From assembly GCA_031430555.1 (NCBI GenBank), contig JANPBQ010000235.1, positions 1-18,792 of the forward strand: a stretch of 18,792 nt of DNA. Reading direction: 5' to 3'. The notes beneath the pieces were generated by a model. The model was not told the DNA's origin. It worked only from the letters and a program-made list of their open reading frames with translations, and ran no database searches. Of the stretch, positions 1 through 6,200 are shown in pieces (position 1 is the stretch's first letter; every line of letters starts with the position of its first letter). Source of the stretch: UKL13-2 sp031430555. GTDB lineage: Bacteria > Pseudomonadota > Gammaproteobacteria > Burkholderiales > Usitatibacteraceae. Position numbers and translations under genes: made by a program.

Positions 1-834
1 CCGACGTATGTGATTTCGGATGAAGACACGCTCGAATTCGTTTGTGCGCTGCAAAGCGAACACCTCACGCCGGAGAAACTTTTTCACGAGCTCGAATACA
101 ACCATCTCCTGCTGATCGGCAGCAATTTTTCCAATTGGCTGGTGCGATTATTTTTGCGCATGGCTAAGCGGCGGCGCTTGTCGGATCCGCGCGATGTCGG
201 CGAAGTGCTGGCGGACGATCACTCGGGATCGGACGTGCGCTTGATGGCGTTTTTGCAGCAGGTAAGTTTGCGCACGCGCGTGTACACGGGCGCGGAAGAT
301 TTTGTCGCGGAGCTGCATAAACGCTGGATGGCGCGCAATGGAAAAAATAATGTGGTCGCGCTCGATCAACCGGCGCGCTTCCTGCCGCCCGAACGCGAGA
401 TGCCCGATAACGCGGTATTCATCAGCTACGCGCGTGAAGATTTGCCCGCCGTTCACACCCTCAAAGCGGCACTCGATCAGGCCGGACTCAAGGTCTGGTT
501 TGATATGGAACGGCTGGAAAGCGGCGACGATTACGACCGCAAAATCCAGAAAAATATTTCACGCTGCGCGTACTTCATCCCGATCATCTCCGCCAACACC
601 GAGCGGCGGCTGGAGGCGTACTTTCGCCGCGAATGGAGTTACGCAATCGACCGCACCCGCAACATGGCCGATGGTGCGGTGTTTATTTTGCCGGTGTGCA
701 TCGACGACATCAATGAAGGCAGCGCGCAGGTGCCGGATAAATTCAAGGCGGCGCATATTACGAAGTTGTTGGGTGGTGAGGCGACATCGGCGTTTGTAGA
801 GCGATTGAAGTTGTTGTTTTCGGGGCGGGCGTGA
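1..834 (+). CDS. SIR2-like/TIR fusion protein, 3' part (5' end outside window)
   Basis: The reading frame is open from the first base, so the gene is cut by the window edge; the GTG at 10 is only the first in-window start-like codon. Numbering from that GTG, residues 1-110 resemble the C-terminal end of SIR2-like domains of defence proteins (LLLIGSNFSNWLVRLFLR at about 33-50). Residues 133-270 form a TIR domain: VFISYARED, then VWFDMERLESGDDY, then FIPIISANT. The Glu at 170 (in RLESG) aligns with the catalytic Glu of SARM1-type TIR NADases. Family knowledge: SIR2 and TIR domains of this kind usually hydrolyse NAD+ to abort infection or make NAD-derived signals. The STAND NTPase gene follows on the same strand after 166 bp. 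The TIR call is firm; the SIR2 call rests on a partial domain. Confidence 0.8.
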   Translation, partial: PTYVISDEDTLEFVCALQSEHLTPEKLFHELEYNHLLLIGSNFSNWLVRLFLRMAKRRRLSDPRDVGEVLADDHSGSDVRLMAFLQQVSLRTRVYTGAEDFVAELHKRWMARNGKNNVVALDQPARFLPPEREMPDNAVFISYAREDLPAVHTLKAALDQAGLKVWFDMERLESGDDYDRKIQKNISRCAYFIPIISANTERRLEAYFRREWSYAIDRTRNMADGAVFILPVCIDDINEGSAQVPDKFKAAHITKLLGGEATSAFVERLKLLFSGRA

Positions 835-880
835 TGATTGCAATCCTCGAAGGTGCCCGGAATATGCCACCGTTTCAAAG

Positions 881-966
881 CTGTCTCCCCGGCGAAGGCC
901 GGGGCCTAATTTTAGTCATCGTGGAACGCAACGAAAATTGGATCCCGGCCTTCGCCGGGAAGACAG
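881..966. repeat. REPIN-like palindromic repeat, 86 bp
   Basis: Two inverted arms, CTGTCTCCCCGGCGAAGGCC at 881-900 and its near-complement ending GGCCTTCGCCGGGAAGACAG at 947-966, flank an AT-richer centre. An element of the same length and plan lies at 6701-6786. It fills most of the gap between the SIR2-TIR gene and the STAND gene. Read through, it encodes the DPGLRRED-type peptide that is a hallmark of such repeats mis-annotated as protein. It could form an mRNA hairpin between the two genes. Confidence 0.85.
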
Positions 967-1000
967 TAATTTTTTTCGGACGCGGTACAGGACGCACGCA

Positions 1001-4000
1001 ATGAGCACCACACCCACGACCCCCGAAACCACCGCCGTCGACCCGCAAAACCCGTGGCTCGGCCTCGCCTCTTTCACCGAGGAAACCCGCCAATATTTTT
1101 ACGGCCGCGAAGAAGAAGTCGCCGAACTGGCGCGGCGCGTACAGCGCAAGCTGCTGACGATTTTGTTCGGCCAATCCGGCCTCGGCAAAACCTCAATTCT
1201 TCGCGCCGGGATCGTCCCCCGACTCCGACCCGAAGGTTACTGCCCGGTTTACGTCCGCATCGATTACGCCGCCGATTCCCCGCCGCCCGCCGAGCAAATC
1301 AAGCAAGCCATTTACCGCGCCACCGAAGCCTCGGGCACCTGGACGCAACCGGGCACGGCGATTGATGGCGAATCGCTGTGGGAATTTTTGCATCATCGCG
1401 ACGACATTCTGCGTGACGCCGCCGGCAAACCGGTCATCCCGCTGTTAATATTTGATCAGTTTGAAGAGATTTTTACCCTCGCGCAAGCCGACGACGCAGG
1501 CCGCAAACGCGCCGCGCAATTCATTGAAGACCTCGCCGACCTGGTGGAGAACCGCCCGCCAAAAGTGCTCGAAGCGAAACTTGAAACTGACGACTCAATC
1601 ATCGATCGTTTCGATTTTTCCCGCGCGGACTATCGCATCCTGATTGCCTTGCGAGAAGACTATCTCGCGCATCTCGAAGGCGTGAAATCGGCGATGCCGT
1701 CGATCACGCAAAACCGCATGCGCCTCGCGCGCATGAACGGGCAACAGGCGCTGGCGGCAGTGATGAAACCGGGTGGCAAGCTCGTTTCGCTGGAGGTGGC
1801 GGAATCGATCGTGCGTTTTGTTGCCGGTGGGTCGGAATTGCCGAACGCGGAAGTCGAACCCTCGCTATTGAGCCTGATCTGCCGTGAACTCAACAACGCG
1901 CGCGTTGCGCAACATCGCAGCGAAATATCGGCCGACCTGATCGCGGGTTCCAACGAAACCATCCTTAACGAATTCTACGAACGCGCACTCGCCGATCAAC
2001 CCGCCGCCGTGCGCAAGGCGATTGAAGACCATCTGCTCACCGAATCCGGCTATCGTGAAAATCTGGCCGAAGAGCGCGTGCTCAAAGCCTTTACCGCGGC
2101 CGGTGCCAAGCCCGATGCGGCGACCACACTCGCGACACTCGTCAATCGGCGCTTATTGCGGATTGAAGAGCGCCTCGACATCCGCCGCGTCGAGCTCACC
2201 CATGACGTGTTGTGCGGCGTGGTGAAAGCGAGCCGCGAACAACGTCTGGAACGCGAGGCGCTGGAAGCGGCGGAAAAAAATCTGGCGGCGCAAAAGGAAC
2301 GCGCCCGCGCTACCAAGAAAGCGCTGATTCGCGCGCGGCAAATTGCCATTGGGTGTGGCGTGTTGTCGGTGGTGGCGATTGCGAGTGCCCTTTATGGTTT
2401 CTACAGTGCCCAGCGTGCCACCAACGCCGAAGCGATTGCGGTCAAAACGCAAGCCCTTTCTGAAACCTCGCGAAGTGAGGCTGAAAAGCTGGTGATATTT
2501 ATCCTTGATGACTTCTACGATGAAATGGCACCGATCGGCAGGCTTGACGTGGTCGGTGGACTCGCTAAAAAAGCGGTCGAGTACTACCGTCAATTGCCTG
2601 CCGAGGCACGCACCGCCGAGACCAAGCGAAATAGCGCCATTGCCCTTGCCCGATTTGCAGAGGTCACCAACGCGCTCGGCAAATCGGACGACGCCGGCAA
2701 ACTGGTGAGCGAGGCCAACGAAATTATCAAGGTGATGCGTACCTCCGGCGACGATTCCGATGACACCATCATTGCCGACGCCCGCATCAAGCGTGTTGAA
2801 GGGCTAGTACTGTCGACCCGTGGCGACCTTGAAGGCTCGCTGCGCGTAGGCACTGAGACCCTCGCGGGGGTGGCCCCTCTACTTGCCCGCACCAATGTGC
2901 CGCGCGCCGCGCGCTGGATCGAGGCCGAACTCCTGCGCGGCACTGGCTTCGCGCTGCTCCGGCTGGAGCGCACAGATCAGGCGATCGAGGCGTTGAAACG
3001 TTCACGCATGCTGACGCGCGAGTTCGGCGCGGTCGCGTTGACCGACCTCGCGGCCACCAATAGCTATCTAGGGGCAAGTTGGGTGCTGGGTGAGGCGCTG
3101 AGCGACGTGGGTAAGAGCGCGGAGGCCGCCAACGTATTAAAGGATTCCATCGCGCTTGCCGACAAACTGCTGTTGCTGCGCCCGGGCCACCGGCCCGCGC
3201 TCCGCAACAAAGCATCCATGCTCGGGCAGCTTGCGCAGAATGCGCGGGCACAGCTCCAAACGGCGGAGAGCCTGCGCTTTATGCGCGAGGCATTGCGGGT
3301 TCAAGAAGAAGTGCGCGCGCTGGATCCTGGTAGCAGCAACTCACAAAACAACTTGCGCGTGGTTAGTTTTGGCGTCGCAGGCCAGCTCTTCGCACTCGGC
3401 CGCATGGACGAGGCGGCGAGCGCGATGCGAATCGCGCTACAGATACCCAGAGAAGAGCGAATCAGTGGATATAGCGCCGTCAATCTCAGCGTCTGGCATA
3501 GCGTGGTCGCAACATTCGAGGCCGCGCTGGGTAACCGCGCACGAGCCAATGTGGAAATGGCCGCTGCCGCGCGCTATGCCGGCGACGCCAAGGCGGCGGG
3601 GGCGGGTGCAAACTTCCTCGCATTGGCGCGCATGTTGAATGCGACTCAGCGCGCCGACATTGCGCGAATGGACAATGACGGCCTTTCCGCGGCGCGCGAT
3701 GAATTGGACCAAGAGGCGGCGGCATATATTGCGGTGCTTGGCGGCAATTTAACTGGGCGCCGCGCGGTCGCGGTTGCGCATGTGTTGCGTGCGTCGGCCA
3801 CGCTGTCTTTAGCCATGGGGGACTACGCGGCGGCGGAGAAGCGCGCGCGCAGCGCGCTGGAGATGGTTCGATCCACGGACAATGACTCGCTGAGAGATGG
3901 CGCAGAAGCGAGTCAAAGCCGCGCACTGCTGGCGATCGCTCTCGCACGCCAAGGCAAAGTTGCCGAGGCGAACCAAGTGCTGGCGCCCGCGCTCGCGTTT

Positions 4001-4213
4001 TATCAACTACCCGCAGTATTTAAAAGCGATGACGAAACACTGAAAGTACAACACGCGCGCGCCCTTTATGCTGCCGCGCTTGCCAACCCTGTGGAGAAAA
4101 GTAAATACCTCGGCGAGGCCGCCCAACGCTTTGATTTGATGCCCGCGCCACTCAAGCGCCTGAAGAATTTCGTGATCGTGCGCGAGGAGATTGCGCGGGA
4201 GATGGCGAAGTAA
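1001..4213 (+). CDS. nSTAND1-type NTPase with transmembrane anchor and TPR-like C-terminus
   Basis: This is a 1070-residue protein. The start is the ATG at 1001, because the frame upstream to a TTG at 938 only translates the palindromic repeat. It opens with NPWLGLASF and FYGREEEV, the usual entry to a novel-STAND NTPase domain. Walker A is GQSGLGKT at 57-64 (Lys63) and Walker B is LLIFDQFEE with Asp152. A winged-helix-like section (to about 420) and a charged coiled stretch follow, then one membrane segment at about 447-470 (IAIGCGVLSVVAIASALYGF). The remaining 600 residues are alanine-rich helical repeats of TPR type. STAND proteins are switch ATPases that oligomerise on ligand sensing, with the C-terminal repeats as the usual sensor. 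The large N-terminal effector domain of Avs proteins is absent, so the upstream SIR2-TIR protein could be its partner; that pairing is inference. Confidence 0.82.
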   Translation: MSTTPTTPETTAVDPQNPWLGLASFTEETRQYFYGREEEVAELARRVQRKLLTILFGQSGLGKTSILRAGIVPRLRPEGYCPVYVRIDYAADSPPPAEQIKQAIYRATEASGTWTQPGTAIDGESLWEFLHHRDDILRDAAGKPVIPLLIFDQFEEIFTLAQADDAGRKRAAQFIEDLADLVENRPPKVLEAKLETDDSIIDRFDFSRADYRILIALREDYLAHLEGVKSAMPSITQNRMRLARMNGQQALAAVMKPGGKLVSLEVAESIVRFVAGGSELPNAEVEPSLLSLICRELNNARVAQHRSEISADLIAGSNETILNEFYERALADQPAAVRKAIEDHLLTESGYRENLAEERVLKAFTAAGAKPDAATTLATLVNRRLLRIEERLDIRRVELTHDVLCGVVKASREQRLEREALEAAEKNLAAQKERARATKKALIRARQIAIGCGVLSVVAIASALYGFYSAQRATNAEAIAVKTQALSETSRSEAEKLVIFILDDFYDEMAPIGRLDVVGGLAKKAVEYYRQLPAEARTAETKRNSAIALARFAEVTNALGKSDDAGKLVSEANEIIKVMRTSGDDSDDTIIADARIKRVEGLVLSTRGDLEGSLRVGTETLAGVAPLLARTNVPRAARWIEAELLRGTGFALLRLERTDQAIEALKRSRMLTREFGAVALTDLAATNSYLGASWVLGEALSDVGKSAEAANVLKDSIALADKLLLLRPGHRPALRNKASMLGQLAQNARAQLQTAESLRFMREALRVQEEVRALDPGSSNSQNNLRVVSFGVAGQLFALGRMDEAASAMRIALQIPREERISGYSAVNLSVWHSVVATFEAALGNRARANVEMAAAARYAGDAKAAGAGANFLALARMLNATQRADIARMDNDGLSAARDELDQEAAAYIAVLGGNLTGRRAVAVAHVLRASATLSLAMGDYAAAEKRARSALEMVRSTDNDSLRDGAEASQSRALLAIALARQGKVAEANQVLAPALAFYQLPAVFKSDDETLKVQHARALYAAALANPVEKSKYLGEAAQRFDLMPAPLKRLKNFVIVREEIAREMAK

Positions 4214-4217
4214 ATTC

Positions 4218-4303
4218 GTAGGATGGGTAAACGGCCTAATCGTTTGCCCAACATCAATCACCCAATCGCCAATGTTGGGCTTGATGAGGCCAGCCCAACC
4301 TAC
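4218..4303. repeat. Nested palindromic intergenic repeat (GTAGGATGGGT family)
   Basis: The outer arms are GTAGGATGGGT (4218-4228) and GCCCAACCTAC (4293-4303). An inner pair, GCCCAACAT (4246-4254) and ATGTTGGGC (4272-4280), is perfectly complementary. It starts four bases after the STAND stop codon and could act as a transcript-end hairpin, although no U-run follows. The same outer arm recurs at 18661. Confidence 0.75.
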
Positions 4304-4310
4304 AACTCTT

Positions 4311-4396
4311 CAGCACTGGCGCGCCTCTTCGGGCATTTCGGTCTGAAAGGCCCATGGAATGGCAATTTGAGGCAAATAGGTTGTTCCGTGTTTTTC
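4311..4396. repeat. Dispersed repeat, copy A (left of the TIR/TA array)
   Basis: This stretch shares CAGCACTGGCGCG and then TTCG, GCATTT, GAAAGGC, AATG and GTTCC.TGTT blocks with 14575-14646, in the same order and orientation. Copy A carries about 15 extra bases before the GTTCC block. The similarity was judged by eye. It may be an ordinary dispersed repeat or a trace of island boundaries. Confidence 0.55.
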
Positions 4397-4410
4397 ACAT
4401 GCATGTGAAA
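4393..4410. promoter_or_regulatory. Perfect 18-bp palindrome, candidate operator
   Basis: TTTCACATGCATGTGAAA is an uninterrupted perfect palindrome about 220 bp upstream of the first antitoxin. Such sites are typical of dimeric regulators. No cognate regulator can be named, and no promoter elements are obvious right beside it. Confidence 0.4.
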
Positions 4411-4591
4411 TTCCTTGCCTGTTTTTTCATCTGAAGATGAGATTGTCCGCATTCGAAAACGCTTTCTCTCCGCGCGGATCGTCGCCGACCGCTTTGAAAA
4501 TTGTTTCAGCCGTTCGGCCCGCGTCAATCCGGCAAACGTATTGCTGCAACGCCAAAAAATCTTGGATCTGACGCATTCGTCCATGTTGTGA
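4411..4591. other. Stretch without a confident gene
   Basis: This completes the roughly 0.4-kb gap between the STAND gene and the first antitoxin. It contains a small stem, TCATCT-GA-AGATGA, at 4427-4440. A + strand reading frame at 4415-4591 (TTG start, 58 residues, rich in Arg) ends just at the antitoxin promoter; it lacks a ribosome site and recognisable homology and could be a gene relic. A minus-strand frame at 4300-4584 runs through the dispersed repeat and is probably spurious. Confidence 0.3.
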
Positions 4592-4625
4592 TAATCTTAC
4601 GTTTATCTGATCGATCACGCAGGAG
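4568..4625 (+). promoter_or_regulatory. Probable promoter, operator and ribosome site of first TA operon
   Basis: CTGACG (4568-4573), a 16-bp spacer and GATAAT (4590-4595) preceded by TGT fit an extended -10 sigma70-type promoter. GATAA...TTATC (4590-4607) is an inverted repeat overlapping the -10, where an AbrB-fold antitoxin could autoregulate. AGGAG (4621-4625) is the clearest ribosome binding site in the central array, six bases before the ATG at 4632. Confidence 0.45.
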
Positions 4626-4631
4626 TATGAA

Positions 4632-4844
4632 ATGAACGCCGTCACCACGCTCTCCAGCAAGTTTCAAATCTCCATCCCCAAGTCGGTGCGTGAGGCCCAG
4701 CAGTGGGAAGCCGGGCAGGAGTTCGTCTTTATCCCGAAAGGCAAAGGCGTGTTGGTAATGCCGGTCCCCGAATTCAAGGAGCTCGCCGGCCTCGCCGAAG
4801 GCGCGCGAACCACCGGCTACCGTGATCGCAAGGATCGCACCTAA
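4632..4844 (+). CDS. AbrB/MazE-fold antitoxin (VapB-like)
   Basis: This is a 70-residue protein. Its N-terminal half (VTTLSSKFQISIPKSVREA, then GQEFVFIPKGKGVLVMP) is a typical AbrB/SpoVT swapped-hairpin DNA-binding fold. The C-terminal tail (GLAEGARTTGYRDRKDR) is the kind of extension that wraps the toxin in VapBC complexes. It starts after a good AGGAG site and its stop codon overlaps the next ATG by one base (TAATG), which implies translational coupling. By family it neutralises the PIN toxin and represses its own promoter. The family call is firm; any specific symbol would be a guess. Confidence 0.88.
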   Translation: MNAVTTLSSKFQISIPKSVREAQQWEAGQEFVFIPKGKGVLVMPVPEFKELAGLAEGARTTGYRDRKDRT

Positions 4845-5239
4845 TGGCGGTGACTGCGCGAGTCGTCGATACCTCTGCCTGGATTGAATGGCTAAGTCGT
4901 AAACCCGGAAGCACGCTCGGCAAGCGGCTGGCAAAGGAAATTCCCGGCAAAGTCGATTGCATCGTGCCGACGATGGTGCAGCTTGAGCTGGCCAAATGGC
5001 TGACGCGCGAAGTGAGCGAAGAAGAAGCGGATCGCGTGATTGCCTATACGCAAAAATGCGATGTGGTACCGCTGGATACGCGGCTCGCCCTGCTGGCAGC
5101 TGAATTGCACCGCAGCCATAAGCTGGCCACCGCCGATGCAATCGTTTATGCCGCCGCCCAACAACGCGGCGTACCGCTGCTCACGTGCGATGCGCACTTT
5201 GAAGGCTTGCCCGACGTGATTCTGTTTCCAAAAGCATAG
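4844..5239 (+). CDS. PIN-domain ribonuclease toxin (VapC-like)
   Basis: This is a 131-residue protein of normal VapC length. The acidic PIN residues are in place: Asp9 (VVDTSAW), Glu48 (VQLELAKW), Asp98 (ATADAIVYAAA) and Asp116 (LLTCDAHF). Together they predict an active Mg2+-dependent RNase that cleaves RNA, in this family often tRNA or rRNA, until bound by the antitoxin. Start and stop are tightly linked to neighbours: the ATG overlaps the antitoxin stop, and the ATG of a truncated TIR copy follows the TAG with no spacing. The TIR reading frame was therefore once the third gene of this operon. Confidence 0.9.
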   Translation: MAVTARVVDTSAWIEWLSRKPGSTLGKRLAKEIPGKVDCIVPTMVQLELAKWLTREVSEEEADRVIAYTQKCDVVPLDTRLALLAAELHRSHKLATADAIVYAAAQQRGVPLLTCDAHFEGLPDVILFPKA

Positions 5240-5335
5240 ATGACCCAAGCCATCTTTCTTTCCTACGCTTCGCAAGATGCCGACGCGGCACGCCGCCTTT
5301 GCGGTGACCTGCGCGTCGCGGCACCCGCCAACTGA
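5240..5335 (+). pseudogene. Truncated 5' copy of a TIR-effector gene
   Basis: An ATG directly after the VapC stop encodes MTQAIFLSYASQDADAARRL and one more Cys, identical over 21 residues to the start of the intact TIR protein at 6201. The frame then diverges and stops after 31 residues. Within those 21 codons the two DNAs differ at about five sites, all third-position and synonymous (for example gct/gcc, tcg/tcc, caa/cag). The copy is therefore a relic of a selected gene or paralogue, not a very recent duplication. The similarity fades at about 5320, inside the TIR domain. A functional 31-residue peptide is unlikely. Confidence 0.8.
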
Positions 5336-5379
5336 TCCGAGCGACGCCAGGACCTGCAAATTCGATTGGGCGGCAAAGT

Positions 5380-5411
5380 TCTGCCGTATTTCTGCTTTTC
5401 TGCTAATCTGC
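5380..5411. promoter_or_regulatory. Four short TCTGC repeats upstream of second TA module
   Basis: TCTGC occurs at 5380, 5391, 5399 and 5407, spaced 11, 8 and 8 bases, just before the AbrB-type antitoxin. TAATCT at 5404-5409 preceded by TGC could be an extended -10. Short iterated sites in front of an AbrB-fold gene suggest autoregulation, but no binding site is proven. A nine-codon reading frame (5417-5446) ends in an ATGA overlap with the antitoxin start. Confidence 0.3.
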
Positions 5412-5442
5412 ACCACATGAATACCACTTTGATGGGCAACCC

Positions 5443-5748
5443 ATGAAAACCACCCTGATCGTATCCAGCCGTGGCGTGGTCACGCTACCGGCAAAATTTC
5501 GAGCCGCCTTGGGCATCGGCACGGACGATCACGTGATCGCCGAGGCAACGCCGGAAGGTATTTTATTGCGGCCCGCCGTGACATTGCCCATTGAAATGTA
5601 TGGTGCCCTGCGGATCAAAGAGTTTGACGCAGCGGAAGCCGAATTGGCTGCCGTGTTGAGCGGTCGTGGAAAGACACCGAATCGCGCACGGGGCAAGCCT
5701 GGCCAGCCAATGGCCGGGCCCAAGCGAAAATCGGCACGCGTGCGCTAG
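5443..5748 (+). CDS. AbrB/SpoVT-fold antitoxin, second module
   Basis: This is a 101-residue protein. The N-terminus (TLIVSSRGVVTLPAKFRAALG, then DDHVIAEATPEGILLRP) is an AbrB/SpoVT domain. The middle (EMYGALRIKEFDAAEAELAAVL) is a likely toxin-binding helix, and the tail after about residue 75 is very basic (Arg, Lys, Pro, Gly). It is only distantly similar to the first antitoxin, so the two modules are not recent duplicates of each other. No strong ribosome site is seen; the short upstream frame overlapping by ATGA could couple translation. The PIN toxin follows after 14 bases. By family it should bind and neutralise that toxin and autoregulate. Confidence 0.82.
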   Translation: MKTTLIVSSRGVVTLPAKFRAALGIGTDDHVIAEATPEGILLRPAVTLPIEMYGALRIKEFDAAEAELAAVLSGRGKTPNRARGKPGQPMAGPKRKSARVR

Positions 5749-5762
5749 ATTTTTGCGACGCA

Positions 5763-6182
5763 ATGCGAATTTTTCTAGACGCGAATATTTTATTTTCTGC
5801 GTCCAAATCCGCCGGGGCCATCCACCAGCTACTCTCCCTGCTGTTGAAGCAAAAGCACATTCTGTGCGCCGACGAATACGTCGTCGCCGAGGCGACGCGC
5901 AATTTGCAGGCCAAGGCTGAACCCGAGGCGACCATTCGGCTTGATGGCTGGCTGGCGAATATTGAGGTCTCGCCGACAAGAGTACATACGATCGCTGGCG
6001 CGGCGTACGCGCGGCTTCCAGAGAAAGACCAGCCCGTGCTGGCGGCGGCGATTCGTTTGCGATGCCATGTGCTGGTGACGGGCGATGTCACGCATTTTGG
6101 CAAGGGTTTTGGCAAAACGTTTGGCAGCGTCACCATATACTCGCCTCGCATGCTCTACGATGAGGTTTTTCCGCCGCCGTAA
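5763..6182 (+). CDS. PIN-domain ribonuclease toxin, second module
   Basis: This is a 139-residue protein of the PIN_3/COG1569-like type. Key acidic positions are Asp6 (MRIFLDANILFSAS), Glu38 or Glu43 in ADEYVVAEATRNL, Asp89 in LPEKDQPVLAAA and Asp108 in LVTGDVTHFGK. These fit a Mg2+-dependent RNase toxin paired with the AbrB-type antitoxin 14 bases upstream. It differs clearly from the first PIN toxin in sequence and length. The start of an intact TIR gene follows its stop after 18 bases, repeating the toxin-then-TIR order seen at 5239/5240. No ribosome site is obvious, which suggests coupled translation. Confidence 0.87.
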   Translation: MRIFLDANILFSASKSAGAIHQLLSLLLKQKHILCADEYVVAEATRNLQAKAEPEATIRLDGWLANIEVSPTRVHTIAGAAYARLPEKDQPVLAAAIRLRCHVLVTGDVTHFGKGFGKTFGSVTIYSPRMLYDEVFPPP

Positions 6183-6200
6183 TCCTGATCGCGCCTCCCC

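Noticed and set aside
938..1000. TTG start giving 21 extra residues on the STAND protein
   Set aside because: The extra residues (DPGLRRED...) are a translation of the palindromic repeat; the ATG at 1001 precedes the conserved N-terminus.
4300..4584. 94-codon minus-strand frame in the gap before the first TA module
   Set aside because: It runs through the dispersed repeat and the palindrome, and has no ribosome site or domain.
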